From positions 1 to 64,000 of the forward strand of contig CAZFEF010000002.1 of NCBI GenBank assembly GCA_964517555.1: a stretch of 64,000 bases of DNA, given 5' to 3'. A program made the translations under genes and the position numbers. The notes under the pieces are model-generated. The model was not told the DNA's origin, did not search any database, and saw only the letters and a program-made list of their open reading frames with translations. Below, in pieces: positions 8,034 through 17,263 of this stretch; within the stretch, counting starts at the first letter, position 1; each line of letters begins with the position of its first letter. This stretch comes from DAONDZ01 sp964517555 (lineage in GTDB: Bacteria > Patescibacteriota > Patescibacteriia > Patescibacteriales > UBA12465).

Positions 8034-9065
8034 TTATATTCCTAAAAGATTACTTAATTTTTGAATACGATGATCGATTCTTTTCAATTTGTTTTCATCT
8101 CTTTTCACCGTATTGCTCAATAACTGGTAGGTAGTGGTACGAATCATAGTCCAACGAGAATAGTTTTCAATCCTGGCTTGCAGATCTTCATCGAGCTTAA
8201 AAATCGAATGGGCAAAATAATTATCTCGAAAAATATTTTCCAATGACTGCAAGTACTCCGGATCAAACCCCTCTTTCTGTCCCATGTATCGCAACTGTTC
8301 AAAAAAACAGCCCAAATCTCTGGCTGGGTCACCCAACGACAAATCATTTAAATCGATTAAAGCCACCTGGCCGGTATGCACCCAAATAATATTGTCCGGA
8401 TGGGCATCGCCATGCAACAAACAGCGATAATTATGTTTTTTCCTAAATTCTATCTCCCGATCAGTAAAAAGTTTATACGCCTTCTGATAAAAACTTAAAT
8501 ATTGCGGATAACGCTCAGCGATATACCCTAAAGTTTTTTCCATACCCGGAACAACGTTCGGGATAAAACCCTCGGGGAAGCTAGCGTCAACCGTATCTAC
8601 CGGCAAAGAGTGTAGGCGGGCGAACCATTGGGCCGCCAAAGCCACTATTTCCTCAATCTTTGGCTTGTCCTGAAGATAGAGGTAATGATGCAAATTATAC
8701 CCTTCAACACCGCGATAAAAAACACCGTTAAGATAAGAAGAGAAAAATAGAGGGTGCGGAATAGACAAGTGCCCGCCAGCAAAACCATGACGCCAAAGGA
8801 AATCTAACCCTAAGAAAAAATTCTCCCGGTTTTCACTACTATGAGCTGCGCAAAAAATTGGCAAAACGATAGTCTCTCCTTGATCATTAGCTAGAGTGGT
8901 TAAATATTCAACCACGACATGATAAGTAGTGGTCCAAATATTTTTCTTGTGACTGATAATTTCCACGCTTTGAACTCGGGGAAAATCTGGGTAGTGCGAC
9001 GGCAATTTACGGCGCAACAAAGCGAGGATATAAACTTCGTCAAATAATTTATAGGCTCGGTTCAT
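8034..9065 (-). CDS. APH-family (aminoglycoside phosphotransferase fold) kinase
   Basis: A protein-kinase-like small-molecule kinase. The catalytic loop HGDAHPDNI and the metal-binding segment ALIDLNDLSLGDPARDLG are intact. I chose the ATG giving MNRAYKLF over an upstream TTG that overlaps the preceding gene. The family covers aminoglycoside kinases but also choline, homoserine and sugar kinases, including maltokinases. Position directly after glgA and the GH57 gene favours a sugar or maltodextrin substrate over antibiotic resistance; this is inference from context. Confidence 0.75.
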   Translation of the reverse strand: MNRAYKLFDEVYILALLRRKLPSHYPDFPRVQSVEIISHKKNIWTTTYHVVVEYLTTLANDQGETIVLPIFCAAHSSENRENFFLGLDFLWRHGFAGGHLSIPHPLFFSSYLNGVFYRGVEGYNLHHYLYLQDKPKIEEIVALAAQWFARLHSLPVDTVDASFPEGFIPNVVPGMEKTLGYIAERYPQYLSFYQKAYKLFTDREIEFRKKHNYRCLLHGDAHPDNIIWVHTGQVALIDLNDLSLGDPARDLGCFFEQLRYMGQKEGFDPEYLQSLENIFRDNYFAHSIFKLDEDLQARIENYSRWTMIRTTTYQLLSNTVKRDENKLKRIDHRIQKLSNLLGI

Positions 9066-9070
9066 AGAAA

Positions 9071-10219
9071 TTAAAAATAAGAGCGCCAATGCTTTTCCCA
9101 AATCAAACGCTTGATTTTAATCTGCATTTTTTCGGCTTTGATTTTAACTGATCGACTGGTCTTATCATGGAGGGACCTAATCGACCTCACCAGCTCATTA
9201 ACTCCTCGTTCGATTTCATCTGGACTCCAAGCTGGAGCACTAAAATTGTGGCTCAAATCCCGACCGCTGGCCCACCAAAAAGTGCAGCTGGCCAATCCCC
9301 TAACTAAATGCCACCTAGCCCAATGATAGTTACTGTCATGCTTATACTGAGCAATGACATGTTGAGCCATGTCAGCCAGTTCCCATAAAGAGCGATGGAT
9401 TTTGTTTTTCTGATCCTGCCACAAAGCAAATGCCTGGCCACGATTAACTTCAGTGCGAGTTGATTCCCAAGACCCAGCTTGAATTTTTATTTTCTTGGTC
9501 TGATAAACTCCGCCTAGATATCCAGAGACAGTTTTAGTACACAAACTTTTCCGCTTTAACAAAGTCTTCAATTCGGATTGATTTTCATGCCGCAGACCAT
9601 AAAGCTCGCCATCGGTGGCCGTAATCAAGGTTGATTCTATTTTTTTCTCCTTCACTGACAAAGCTAAAACCGTTTTCGGAACATAGGTGTTAGACAACTC
9701 GCGGGAACGGAAGACCACCCGCAGCAAACTATCTTGATCAACATATAATATCTCATTATCAATTTTCTCGTCAGTTAATACCGGATCCAAAATCAACCAT
9801 TCATAACCCAACGATTTAACCAGCTTAGCCACTCGAGGGCTATAGGCCATTTCCGGCAGGAAGAATCCTCGCAAACGGGTAACTCCTAAAAATCTTTTCA
9901 ATATCTCTTCCTGCTCTCTAATTTGCAATATAGTTTCCGCTTCAGAAATCAGAGGCAAGAGAGCGTGGTAGGCGGCGCTACCGACTATTTCAATCTGGCC
10001 ACTTTTAACCAATCTTTTTAGACGCTTAATCCACTCCAATTCTCGCAACTCTTCTAAGCGCAGCAATAAACAACCAGAGATATTGATAGTGCAATGATAA
10101 TCCGGATGCTTCTCCCAAAAATTTAACAAGGGGCGATAGCATTTATCTAAAGCCTCGCTGATGTTATAAGGATCAGAGTTAGCAGGTTGATATAGATGTA
10201 AAAAATTTATCCAAGTCAT
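9071..10219 (-). CDS. Glycoside hydrolase family 57 enzyme
   Basis: A compact GH57 protein (382 residues) acting on alpha-glucans. All five family regions can be traced: HLYQP near the N terminus, SGQIEIVGSAAYHALLPL, GFFLPEMAYS with the Glu nucleophile, ATDGELYG with the Asp acid/base, and CTFWWASGRD. Family members are alpha-amylases, 4-alpha-glucanotransferases or branching enzymes, and the sequence does not separate these. It overlaps glgA by four bases, so it is translationally coupled to glycogen synthase and probably trims, branches or remobilises the same polymer. Confidence 0.88.
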   Translation of the reverse strand: MTWINFLHLYQPANSDPYNISEALDKCYRPLLNFWEKHPDYHCTINISGCLLLRLEELRELEWIKRLKRLVKSGQIEIVGSAAYHALLPLISEAETILQIREQEEILKRFLGVTRLRGFFLPEMAYSPRVAKLVKSLGYEWLILDPVLTDEKIDNEILYVDQDSLLRVVFRSRELSNTYVPKTVLALSVKEKKIESTLITATDGELYGLRHENQSELKTLLKRKSLCTKTVSGYLGGVYQTKKIKIQAGSWESTRTEVNRGQAFALWQDQKNKIHRSLWELADMAQHVIAQYKHDSNYHWARWHLVRGLASCTFWWASGRDLSHNFSAPAWSPDEIERGVNELVRSIRSLHDKTSRSVKIKAEKMQIKIKRLIWEKHWRSYF

Positions 10220-11688
10220 AGTGATTCACGTAAAGCCTTGCGGTAAAGCTTAATATATTTTTTAGCCGGAATTTCCCAACTAGAAGAAGCCTGCATGACT
10301 TTAGCCGCTAATAAACTCCAGTTTTTGCGATCTTTGTAATTTTCCAGAGCTCGGATAATCGCTCCATAAAAGGAATAGGGATCTTCGCCGCGAAAGGTAA
10401 ACCCGGTGCCTTGATTAGTTCCCGGATTATAATTCGATACTGTGTCATACAATCCTCCCACCTCACGGACTATCGGCAGACAGCCATAACGCATAGCGAT
10501 CAACTGGTTGATGCCGCAAGGCTCATAAACTGAAGGCAAAAGAAAAAAGTCAGAACCAGCATAAACTAAAGTCTCATACTTTTGATTAGCTTCATGCGAA
10601 GGAACCACTACTAAACGCTTAGGATAATCACGGGCAATTTTTTTCAATTCCTTGATATAACGCTGATCACCGGAGCCGATAATCAAAAGCTGCAAATCTA
10701 ACTTCATCAGCGCTGGCAAAATCTTAATGATTAGTTCAAAGCCCTTCTGAAAAGTCACCCGGGAAGTAACGCAAAGCAAGGGCACATTAGGCTCAGACGC
10801 TAGACCTAGCTTTTTCTGAATAGCTTTTTTATTTTCGCTCTTTAATGATATTTTTTTGAAATTGTAGTTTTTAACCAAGCCCTGATCCTTCTCCGGGTTA
10901 TAGGCATTATGCTCAATGCCATTGACGATACCGAATAGTCTCTCTTCGCGATTTTTTAATATCCGATGTAAGTCTTGGCCAAAATGCCGGGTCATAATCT
11001 CTTGGCGATACTTTTCGCTGACGGTGTTGATAATATCCGCCGAAAGAATCGCTCGTTTGGCAAAATTGATGTTTTCTATTTCCGGATTAGCTAAGTGCGG
11101 AATCCGTCTTTTGCCATCATCTCTTTTCTCAACTGGCACATCCCACCAAGCATGCCCCAGCTGAAAGGCTAAATTATGAATAGTATAAACAGTCTTAGCC
11201 TTGGTTAAAGTTTTAGAATAGCGAAAGTCAGTTTTGAGATAATACGGAATCAGTCCGGCGTGCCAATCATGACAGTGAATGATGTCGGCTTTAAATTTTA
11301 ACAGTGATAGCAATTTTAAAGCGGCCACGTCAAACACTAAAAAACGAGCATTCTCATGGCTAGAGCCATATAAATTTTTCTTGCTAGAAAAATATTTTTT
11401 ATTTTCGATAAAATAGATAGGAAGATCATCCATTAAATACCCCTGCCAATAATTAACTTCGACTGTTTCCTCGGAATTAAGATAAACTTTAACGTTAGAA
11501 ATAATCAGTTTCAAATGATTCTTTTTAGGGTCGATAATCTGGCCATAAAAGGGAGTAATAGCAATTACTTCATGGCCTAAGCGCTTAATAGATTTGGGTA
11601 AACTGCGAGCTACATCGCCTAAACCCCCGGTCTTAGAATACGGAGCAATCTCAGAAGCAATGTGCACGACTTTTAATTTTTTAGCCAT
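10216..11688 (-). CDS. glgA: Glycogen synthase (GT5)
   Basis: Transfers glucose from ADP-glucose (or UDP-glucose) to the non-reducing end of alpha-1,4-glucan. The N-terminal signature KTGGLGDVARSLP (from residue 19) and the C-terminal YEPCGINQLIAMRYG with the conserved Glu place it in GT5. The length, 490 residues, is normal. It overlaps ruvC upstream by 16 bases and the GH57 gene downstream by 4. No glgC or glgB is in the window, so the nucleotide-sugar supply is unseen. Confidence 0.94.
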   Translation of the reverse strand: MAKKLKVVHIASEIAPYSKTGGLGDVARSLPKSIKRLGHEVIAITPFYGQIIDPKKNHLKLIISNVKVYLNSEETVEVNYWQGYLMDDLPIYFIENKKYFSSKKNLYGSSHENARFLVFDVAALKLLSLLKFKADIIHCHDWHAGLIPYYLKTDFRYSKTLTKAKTVYTIHNLAFQLGHAWWDVPVEKRDDGKRRIPHLANPEIENINFAKRAILSADIINTVSEKYRQEIMTRHFGQDLHRILKNREERLFGIVNGIEHNAYNPEKDQGLVKNYNFKKISLKSENKKAIQKKLGLASEPNVPLLCVTSRVTFQKGFELIIKILPALMKLDLQLLIIGSGDQRYIKELKKIARDYPKRLVVVPSHEANQKYETLVYAGSDFFLLPSVYEPCGINQLIAMRYGCLPIVREVGGLYDTVSNYNPGTNQGTGFTFRGEDPYSFYGAIIRALENYKDRKNWSLLAAKVMQASSSWEIPAKKYIKLYRKALRESL

Positions 11689-12167
11689 AAATTTGTCGCG
11701 CTTAAAGCCAAAGCTAAAGCTAGGGCATCAGCAGCGTCGTCGGGCCGAGGTAGTTCTTTCAAATTAAGTAGCATCTTAACCATGCGTTGCACCTGACATT
11801 TATCCGCTCGACCATAACAAGAAACTGCCTGCTTAACCTGTCCTGGGGTAAACTCATAAATCGGTAAATTATTTTGCTTGAGGGTAAGTAACGCCACACC
11901 TCGAGCTTGCCCCACAATCAAAGCCGTCTTAGTATTTTTGTTGAAAAACAATTGTTCAATAGCGGCGGCCGATGGTTTATACTTCTTAATCACCGCTTCT
12001 AATTTCTGCTGTAATTCAAAAAGTCGTGTCGGTAAATCTAACCGCAGGCTAGTCTGGATCGATCCATAAGCCAAGCATTGCGGATTTTTTCCAGGTTCAA
12101 TTTTAACCAGGCCGTATCCGGTATCGGCAATTCCAGGATCAATTCCTAATAGAATTTGATGAGACAT
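11673..12167 (-). CDS. ruvC: Holliday junction resolvase RuvC
   Basis: Endonuclease that cuts four-way junctions symmetrically with RuvAB. The 164-residue protein keeps the acidic active site: Asp10 in GIDPGIADTGYG, Glu71 in AAIEQLFF, and D143/D144 with D147 in RPDDAADALALA. It starts two bases after yebC ends, an order seen in many bacteria (yebC-ruvC). Here the next genes belong to glycogen metabolism rather than ruvAB. Confidence 0.95.
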   Translation of the reverse strand: MSHQILLGIDPGIADTGYGLVKIEPGKNPQCLAYGSIQTSLRLDLPTRLFELQQKLEAVIKKYKPSAAAIEQLFFNKNTKTALIVGQARGVALLTLKQNNLPIYEFTPGQVKQAVSCYGRADKCQVQRMVKMLLNLKELPRPDDAADALALALALSATNLWLKN

Positions 12168-12169
12168 AA

Positions 12170-12889
12170 TTAAGCTAGGTTGCTGTAATAATCGCTAACA
12201 TCCTCATTGTCATCTAGCTCCTCTAAAAGCTTGTCGATAGTATTTAAACTGGCATCATCTAAATTAATCTTTTCTTTGGCTACATATTCAATATTGGCCG
12301 ATTCAATTTTCAACCCTTTTTTTTCTAAATGGTTCTTAATGTTCTGCAGGCTATCAATGGCGCAGTAAATAATTAGACCTTCGTCTTCTGATTTCAAATC
12401 ATTGAGGCCTAAATCAATCAACTCTAATTCTAGTTCCTCAATATTTATCTGTTTAGCGGCAATTTCAGTTTTATCAACCATAATTACTCCCTGTTGTTCA
12501 AAATTCCATAAAACACTACCCAGGGCGGCATTATATTTTGATAAAGTGTGACGCACCGTAGAAGCGCTACGATTTTTGTTGTCAGTGATACACTTAATCA
12601 CTAGTTGTAAACCGCCAGAACCGACAGCCTCATAATACAATTCGCTAACTTGTTCGCCCCCCAACTCACCAGTTCCCTTTTTTATAGCCCTCTCAATATT
12701 ATCCTTGGGCATGCTAACACTCCGGGCACGATCAACGGCGGCCCGCAAAGAAGGGTTGGATTCAGGATCCCCGCCGGAACGAGCGGCGATAGTAATAATG
12801 TTGGCCATCTTAGTAAAAACAGCGCCGCGTTTAGCGTCGACTATGGCTTTCTGGCGATGAGTGGTGGCCCACTTAGAATGTCCGGACAT
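12170..12889 (-). CDS. yebC: YebC/PmpR family regulator (TACO1-like)
   Basis: The N terminus MSGHSKWATTHRQKAIVDAKRGAVFTK... shows the YebC signature (GHSKWxxIxxxK), with Ala-Thr in place of the usual Asn-Ile. The remaining 239 residues follow the three-domain family layout and end in an acidic segment. Family members have been described as DNA-binding regulators and as ribosome-associated factors relieving stalls, so the precise role is left open. It is the first gene of the operon continuing through ruvC and glgA. Confidence 0.93.
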   Translation of the reverse strand: MSGHSKWATTHRQKAIVDAKRGAVFTKMANIITIAARSGGDPESNPSLRAAVDRARSVSMPKDNIERAIKKGTGELGGEQVSELYYEAVGSGGLQLVIKCITDNKNRSASTVRHTLSKYNAALGSVLWNFEQQGVIMVDKTEIAAKQINIEELELELIDLGLNDLKSEDEGLIIYCAIDSLQNIKNHLEKKGLKIESANIEYVAKEKINLDDASLNTIDKLLEELDDNEDVSDYYSNLA

Positions 12890-12986
12890 AAAAACAAAAA
12901 TTAGCTTTATTAATTTCAGCTTAGCCTAAATTGCTAAAAAAATCAATCTAAATTATAATAAGATTATAAGCAATAAATTAGATAAT

Positions 12987-13901
12987 ATGACATTAATTAA
13001 TTTAGATCAAGCCGTCTTAAACGCCCTCAAATTCTTTATTTCGACTCCGGCCCCTAAACTCAAATTACCGGCCTTCAAAATGCCGCTGGTTATCGGATCA
13101 GGCAACGCCTACACCACTGGAGCTATCTTATTCTCCCAGACACCAGCTATCATGGCCAGCGAGACTAATCTGAAAATGATCGTAAAAAAATACTCCCCCT
13201 GGATCAAGAACAAAACTATTGACGGCGCAATCGTTATTTCCGCCTCCGGCGGTAAAGATTCGGTTTGGGAAATAGCCTTAGCTAAAAAAATGGGACTTAA
13301 AACTCATCTTCTAACTTGCAACGCTGAATCAATGGGCGCCAAAACTGCCGATTCCTTTACTCTCTATCGTCGCCTAAGCGAACCCTATACTTTTAACGTT
13401 TCTACTTATCTGGGCATGATTTTATCACAGACCAAAGAAAATCCTCACAAAATATTAGACTTCATCCAAAAGCTAAAAGCCCCAAAAAATATTGGCAAAT
13501 ACCAAGCCTATTCCTTTGTCATCGCCGATCAGTTCGAAGAAGTACTCACGGCAATCAACATCAAAACCCGAGAAATGTTCGGTTCCTTTATTAGCTTCGT
13601 CTCCTATACCGCCGGAGCAGCTCGACACGCCCGCTATGTTAGCCGCAACCCTAAAGAGCTGGTTATTTCCTTGGGAGTGGATAATAAATATTTCGGTGAT
13701 CCTAAGGGCCGCTGGAATATTAAATTGCCCTCCGGAAGTGATGCCGCTTTAATCTTTTGTCTCTCATATTATATTATCGGTTTAATTCAAAAACAGAAAC
13801 CGCCATATTTTAAAAAAAATATTAGCCGCTTCTGCTCCGACTACGGCCCCAAGGCCTTTGGTAAAAAAGAAAAATTTGATCTCATTGTCCCTGGGAACTA
13901 A
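12987..13901 (+). CDS. SIS-domain sugar isomerase-like protein
   Basis: Predicted phosphosugar isomerase or binding protein with a double SIS fold. The first SIS motif is VIGSGNAYTTGAILF and the second AIVISASGGKDSVWEIA, followed by GLKTHLLTCN, the pattern of phosphoglucose/phosphomannose isomerase-like enzymes. At 304 residues it fits that group. The C-terminal half has a PKGRWN...SGSDAALIF segment. It is divergent from yebC and has its own terminator. The exact substrate is unknown. Confidence 0.7.
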   Translation: MTLINLDQAVLNALKFFISTPAPKLKLPAFKMPLVIGSGNAYTTGAILFSQTPAIMASETNLKMIVKKYSPWIKNKTIDGAIVISASGGKDSVWEIALAKKMGLKTHLLTCNAESMGAKTADSFTLYRRLSEPYTFNVSTYLGMILSQTKENPHKILDFIQKLKAPKNIGKYQAYSFVIADQFEEVLTAINIKTREMFGSFISFVSYTAGAARHARYVSRNPKELVISLGVDNKYFGDPKGRWNIKLPSGSDAALIFCLSYYIIGLIQKQKPPYFKKNISRFCSDYGPKAFGKKEKFDLIVPGN

Positions 13902-13907
13902 AAATAC

Positions 13908-13936
13908 AAAACAGCCGCTGATAGAGCGACTGTTTT
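13908..13936. terminator. Bidirectional terminator
   Basis: AAAACAG and CTGTTTT flank a second stem CGCT/AGCG, with one mismatch and a short loop. It lies between the convergent SIS-domain and gpmA genes. Confidence 0.75.
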
Positions 13937-13954
13937 GATATATACCCGTACTCT

Positions 13955-14698
13955 TTATTTTTTTCGCCCTTGATTCTTAACGGCATCAATAGCTGCCTGC
14001 ACTTTTTTCGGATCACCGAGGTAATAGTGTCGAATCGGTTTTAGTTTGGAGTCTAATTCATAGACCAACGGGATGCCGGTGGGCAAATTCAATTGAACGA
14101 TCGCTTTCGGCGGCACCTTGTCTAAGTATTTAATGATAGCCCGCAGGGCATTGCCATGACCAGCAATAATAATCTTTTGGCCCTGTTTAATTTTGGGAAC
14201 AATCTGTTTCTTCCAATAAGGCAAAACTCGTTTAACCACATCAGCCAAACATTCAGTTGCCGGAATTTTGATGCCAGCTAAATTAGGATTATTTTTAATG
14301 CTCTTTTTAAAACGATTACGGTCACTAATCGGCGGTGGCGGAGTGTTATAGCCACGACGCCATTTCATAAATTTCTCCTCGCCGAACCGTTTCAAGGTCT
14401 GCGCTTTGTTCTTTCCGGTTAAATCACCATAATGTCTTTCCAAAAGTTGCCAAGGATTCTCGATGGGAATCTTTGATAATTTCATCTGCCGCAAAATTTC
14501 TTTTAGGGTATCAGACGCTCGACGCAGTGGCGAAGCCAAAGCGTGATCAAATGAGTATTTCTCCTTTTTGAGCAACCGGCCAGCGGCCATAGAGTCTCGC
14601 CTCCCCTTCACAGACAAGGGGGCGTCATACCAGCCACAAAAAATATCTTTTTTGTTCCATTCGCTCTCGCCGTGACGAACAAAGACAATTTTATACAT
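13955..14698 (-). CDS. gpmA: 2,3-bisphosphoglycerate-dependent phosphoglycerate mutase
   Basis: Interconverts 3- and 2-phosphoglycerate in lower glycolysis. The phosphohistidine motif RHGESEWN (His9), the Glu of LLERHYGDLTGKN (Glu87) and the second His in AGHGNALRA (His181) are all present. The 247-residue length is typical of dPGM. Together with the glycogen genes it points to a glycolytic, fermentative carbon economy. It is monocistronic and divergent from the peptidase gene. Confidence 0.95.
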   Translation of the reverse strand: MYKIVFVRHGESEWNKKDIFCGWYDAPLSVKGRRDSMAAGRLLKKEKYSFDHALASPLRRASDTLKEILRQMKLSKIPIENPWQLLERHYGDLTGKNKAQTLKRFGEEKFMKWRRGYNTPPPPISDRNRFKKSIKNNPNLAGIKIPATECLADVVKRVLPYWKKQIVPKIKQGQKIIIAGHGNALRAIIKYLDKVPPKAIVQLNLPTGIPLVYELDSKLKPIRHYYLGDPKKVQAAIDAVKNQGRKK

Positions 14699-14770
14699 AT
14701 TCAGTCGATATTTTAGTTATATACCGGTATTATATAAAATTTTCACTGATTTGACTACCGCAATTCAAAA

Positions 14771-16183
14771 ATGATACCATTAAAATACTATAATTCCATG
14801 TCAAAAGCCTCGAGTTTGACCAAACAAATACTAATAAACACCCTGATACCGCTACTTAAGATCCTGCTGTTTATCAAAAAAGTAATCACTACTTTTTTTC
14901 TTTTGTTGGTCTTTAGGCCCTTAAAATGGTTGGCTTCCATTTTCTTCTATCGTCCGATGATCAAGTTATACGGACTTTATCTCCTAAATCTCAAGCGCTT
15001 CCGAGAAATTGGATTAAGACACAATCCTAAAATATTTTTGTTAAAAAGATTTTCCGTTCCCATAGTTATCTCTTTAATATTCTTGGCGGTAACCATCAAT
15101 AGCTTGATAGCCGCCCCAAACTTTGGCGAGTTGTCTAACAAGATGCATAAATCAGTGGCGGCATCATTGGTTAAAAACGAATTCGATACTGGCGCCCCCG
15201 AAGAATTAATCACCGAGGAAATGAATTTAGAGGCACTCTGCACTAGCACCCCGACCAACTATCAAAGCAATCATGACGTTATCAAATCACAGCCGAAAAT
15301 CACCACCAACACTATTCCGACCGACAACGAACAAGAACAATTCTGCTTAGTGAGAAATGGCGACTCTTTGATCCGCACCGATATTCTCACCACCGGCTCT
15401 GGCGCAGTCATCGCTCCTGAGAGACGCAGCATCGTCGAATATACAGTTAAGGCCGGCGATACTATCAGCACCATCGCTCGTCAATTCGGTGTCAGCGTTA
15501 ATACTATCCTTTGGGCTAATAACCTTTCAGCTACCAGCACTATTCGTCAGGGAGATAAATTAAGTATCCCGCCGGTGACCGGAGTGATTCATAAGGTGGC
15601 TAAGGGAGAAACCATTAAGGCTATCTCGATTAAATATGGCGTCTCTGCTGATACTATTATCGCCACTAACGGCCTAAGCGATTCCGGACTGCTGAGCGTC
15701 GGCCAAAGCTTAATTATTCCTGGTGGTCAGAAAACTACCAGCAGAACCAGCTCAACCAATACCAGCTACCGCGCCGTCGACATTGTTAAAGACTTAGTCA
15801 AACCAGAAAGCGCTAAACCGCAAGGCAACAAGATGCAGTGGCCGACTGTCGGCTATCGCATCACTCAATACTATTCTTGGCGCCACACCGGCTTAGATAT
15901 CGCCAACAAGACCGGCACCCCGCTCTATGCAGCTGATGCCGGCGTGGTCGAATTCTCCGGTTGGAGTAACGGCTATGGTAATAACATTGTTATCAATCAT
16001 GGCGGAGGCAAAAAAACCAGATACGCTCATGCCTCTAAGCTTTACGTCAAAAAAGGTGACGAAGTTTCGAAAGGTGAGGCAATCGCCGCCATGGGCTCAA
16101 CCGGCCGTTCTACCGGGCCGCACATCCATTTTGAGGTAATCGTCAATGGTCAACGTCTCAATCCCTTAAATTATATTAAATAA
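14771..16183 (+). CDS. LysM and M23 peptidase cell-wall hydrolase
   Basis: A membrane-anchored peptidoglycan endopeptidase. The N-terminal ~120 residues hold two hydrophobic regions (about 25-50 and 95-118) linked by a basic stretch. A low-complexity linker leads to two LysM repeats (YTVKAGDTISTIARQFGV and HKVAKGETIKAISIKYGV) and a C-terminal M23 domain. The zinc ligands are visible in HTGLDIA and HIHFEV. An alternative start at 14798 (MSKASSLTK) would remove nine residues. The enzyme probably acts outside the membrane in wall remodelling or division. A small membrane protein gene follows eight bases later. Confidence 0.9.
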   Translation: MIPLKYYNSMSKASSLTKQILINTLIPLLKILLFIKKVITTFFLLLVFRPLKWLASIFFYRPMIKLYGLYLLNLKRFREIGLRHNPKIFLLKRFSVPIVISLIFLAVTINSLIAAPNFGELSNKMHKSVAASLVKNEFDTGAPEELITEEMNLEALCTSTPTNYQSNHDVIKSQPKITTNTIPTDNEQEQFCLVRNGDSLIRTDILTTGSGAVIAPERRSIVEYTVKAGDTISTIARQFGVSVNTILWANNLSATSTIRQGDKLSIPPVTGVIHKVAKGETIKAISIKYGVSADTIIATNGLSDSGLLSVGQSLIIPGGQKTTSRTSSTNTSYRAVDIVKDLVKPESAKPQGNKMQWPTVGYRITQYYSWRHTGLDIANKTGTPLYAADAGVVEFSGWSNGYGNNIVINHGGGKKTRYAHASKLYVKKGDEVSKGEAIAAMGSTGRSTGPHIHFEVIVNGQRLNPLNYIK

Positions 16184-16190
16184 AAATCAT

Positions 16191-16439
16191 ATGAACATTT
16201 TTCTGGGTTTACTCTTGTTAGTCGGTGGATTATTCTTCGTTATCAAAACCGAATGGTTTCTCTCAAACTTCGGCCGCATTTCCTGGTTTGAAGCTAAACT
16301 GGGAGCCGAAGGTGGATCACGTTTGGGATACAAGATAATCGGCATGGTGTTAATCTTTTTTGGATTATTAGTCATGACCGGATTAATCGGCGGCTTCTTA
16401 AACTGGGTCTTGTCGCCACTATTGAAATATAATAAATAA
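16191..16439 (+). CDS. Small two-helix membrane protein, 82 aa
   Basis: Unrecognised. It has two transmembrane helices (about residues 2-20 and 49-72) around a short loop with ISWFEAKLGAEGGSRLGYK. It starts seven bases after the M23 peptidase gene and is probably cotranscribed with it, suggesting an envelope role. A tRNA gene follows. Confidence 0.7.
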   Translation: MNIFLGLLLLVGGLFFVIKTEWFLSNFGRISWFEAKLGAEGGSRLGYKIIGMVLIFFGLLVMTGLIGGFLNWVLSPLLKYNK

Positions 16440-16462
16440 TTGGCTAGAGTATATAAGTCTTA

Positions 16463-16536
16463 GGGCCTTTAGCTCAGCTGGCTAGAGCACCTGCTTTGCA
16501 AGCAGGGGGTCAAGGGTTCGAATCCCTTAAGGTCCA
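16463..16536 (+). tRNA. tRNA-Ala (TGC)
   Basis: A 74-base cloverleaf. The acceptor stem pairs GGGCCTT with AAGGTCC and contains the alanine identity pair G3-U70. The anticodon loop TTTGCAA reads TGC. The 3' CCA is not encoded; A73 is followed by CAAT. Confidence 0.97.
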
Positions 16537-16540
16537 CAAT

Positions 16541-17123
16541 ATGTCAAAAAGAGTATTCATTGTTCACGGCTGGGACGGCTATCCTGAAGAAGGATGGTTC
16601 CCCCTGGTTAAAAACGGAATTAGAAAACCGCGGTTTTGTTGTTTCTGTCCCGCAACTACCAAAAGCCGACGAACCAAGGATTAATAACTGGGTACCAGCA
16701 CTCAAAGAAGCTGTTGAAACTGCCGACGATCAAACTTATTTCGTTGGACATAGTATGGGTTGCCAAACTATCGCCAGATATCTAGAAAGCCTGCCAGAGA
16801 ATATAAAAATTGGGGGTGCAGTGTTTGTCGCTGGTTTTTTCAAAAGACTTTCTAATTTAGAAGATAACGATATCGTCAAAAATGTAGCTGAAGAGTGGCT
16901 AAAAACTCCATTAGACTTGAGCAAGGTTAAATTACACCTCGATAAAAGCGTGGCAATCTTTTCCGATGACGACCCGTATGTACCGGTTGATAACCAAGAA
17001 GATTACCAGAATAAATTAAACTCAAAAGTTATCATAGAGCACCAGCGAGGACATTTCTCTGAGAATACCGGAACCACCTCTCTGCAGTCAGCTTTAGGCG
17101 CTGTACTGGAAATAAGCCAATAA
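16541..17123 (+). pseudogene. Frameshifted RBBP9/YdeN-like serine hydrolase
   Basis: An alpha/beta hydrolase split between two frames. The first frame begins MSKRVFIVHGWDGYPEEGWF, and the rest continues in the next frame with WLKTELENRGFVVSV. The break falls in a run of five C at 16600-16604; with four C the frame would read straight through and give about 193 residues, the family's normal size. All catalytic elements survive downstream: GHSMGCQTI (nucleophile Ser), SDDDPYVP (Asp) and QRGHFSE (His). The intact triad argues for a sequencing or assembly error, a very recent mutation, or slippage at the C-run. Confidence 0.8.
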
Positions 17124-17158
17124 TTTATATCACCGTATCTAGGATAACTTAAACCAAC

Positions 17159-17176
17159 AACAGGCCCGGCCTGTTT
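17159..17176 (+). terminator. Terminator after the hydrolase
   Basis: AACAGGC and GCCTGTT form a compact hairpin followed by TTG. Confidence 0.65.
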
Positions 17177-17209
17177 TGTCTATCAAAAACCCAATAAATT
17201 AAGTCTTTA

Positions 17210-17238
17210 TTGACAAAATTAACCAAAAATGATATAAT
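17210..17238 (+). promoter_or_regulatory. Consensus promoter
   Basis: TTGACA (17210-17215), a 17-base spacer and TATAAT (17233-17238), a full consensus match. It drives the 73-residue ORF at 17264. Confidence 0.82.
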
Positions 17239-17263
17239 GTTTTGAACATTAAAAACCGCAGAA

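Noticed and set aside
8034..9101. APH protein as an antibiotic-resistance enzyme
   Set aside because: The fold includes many metabolic kinases, and its operon partners are glucan enzymes, so resistance is not supported.
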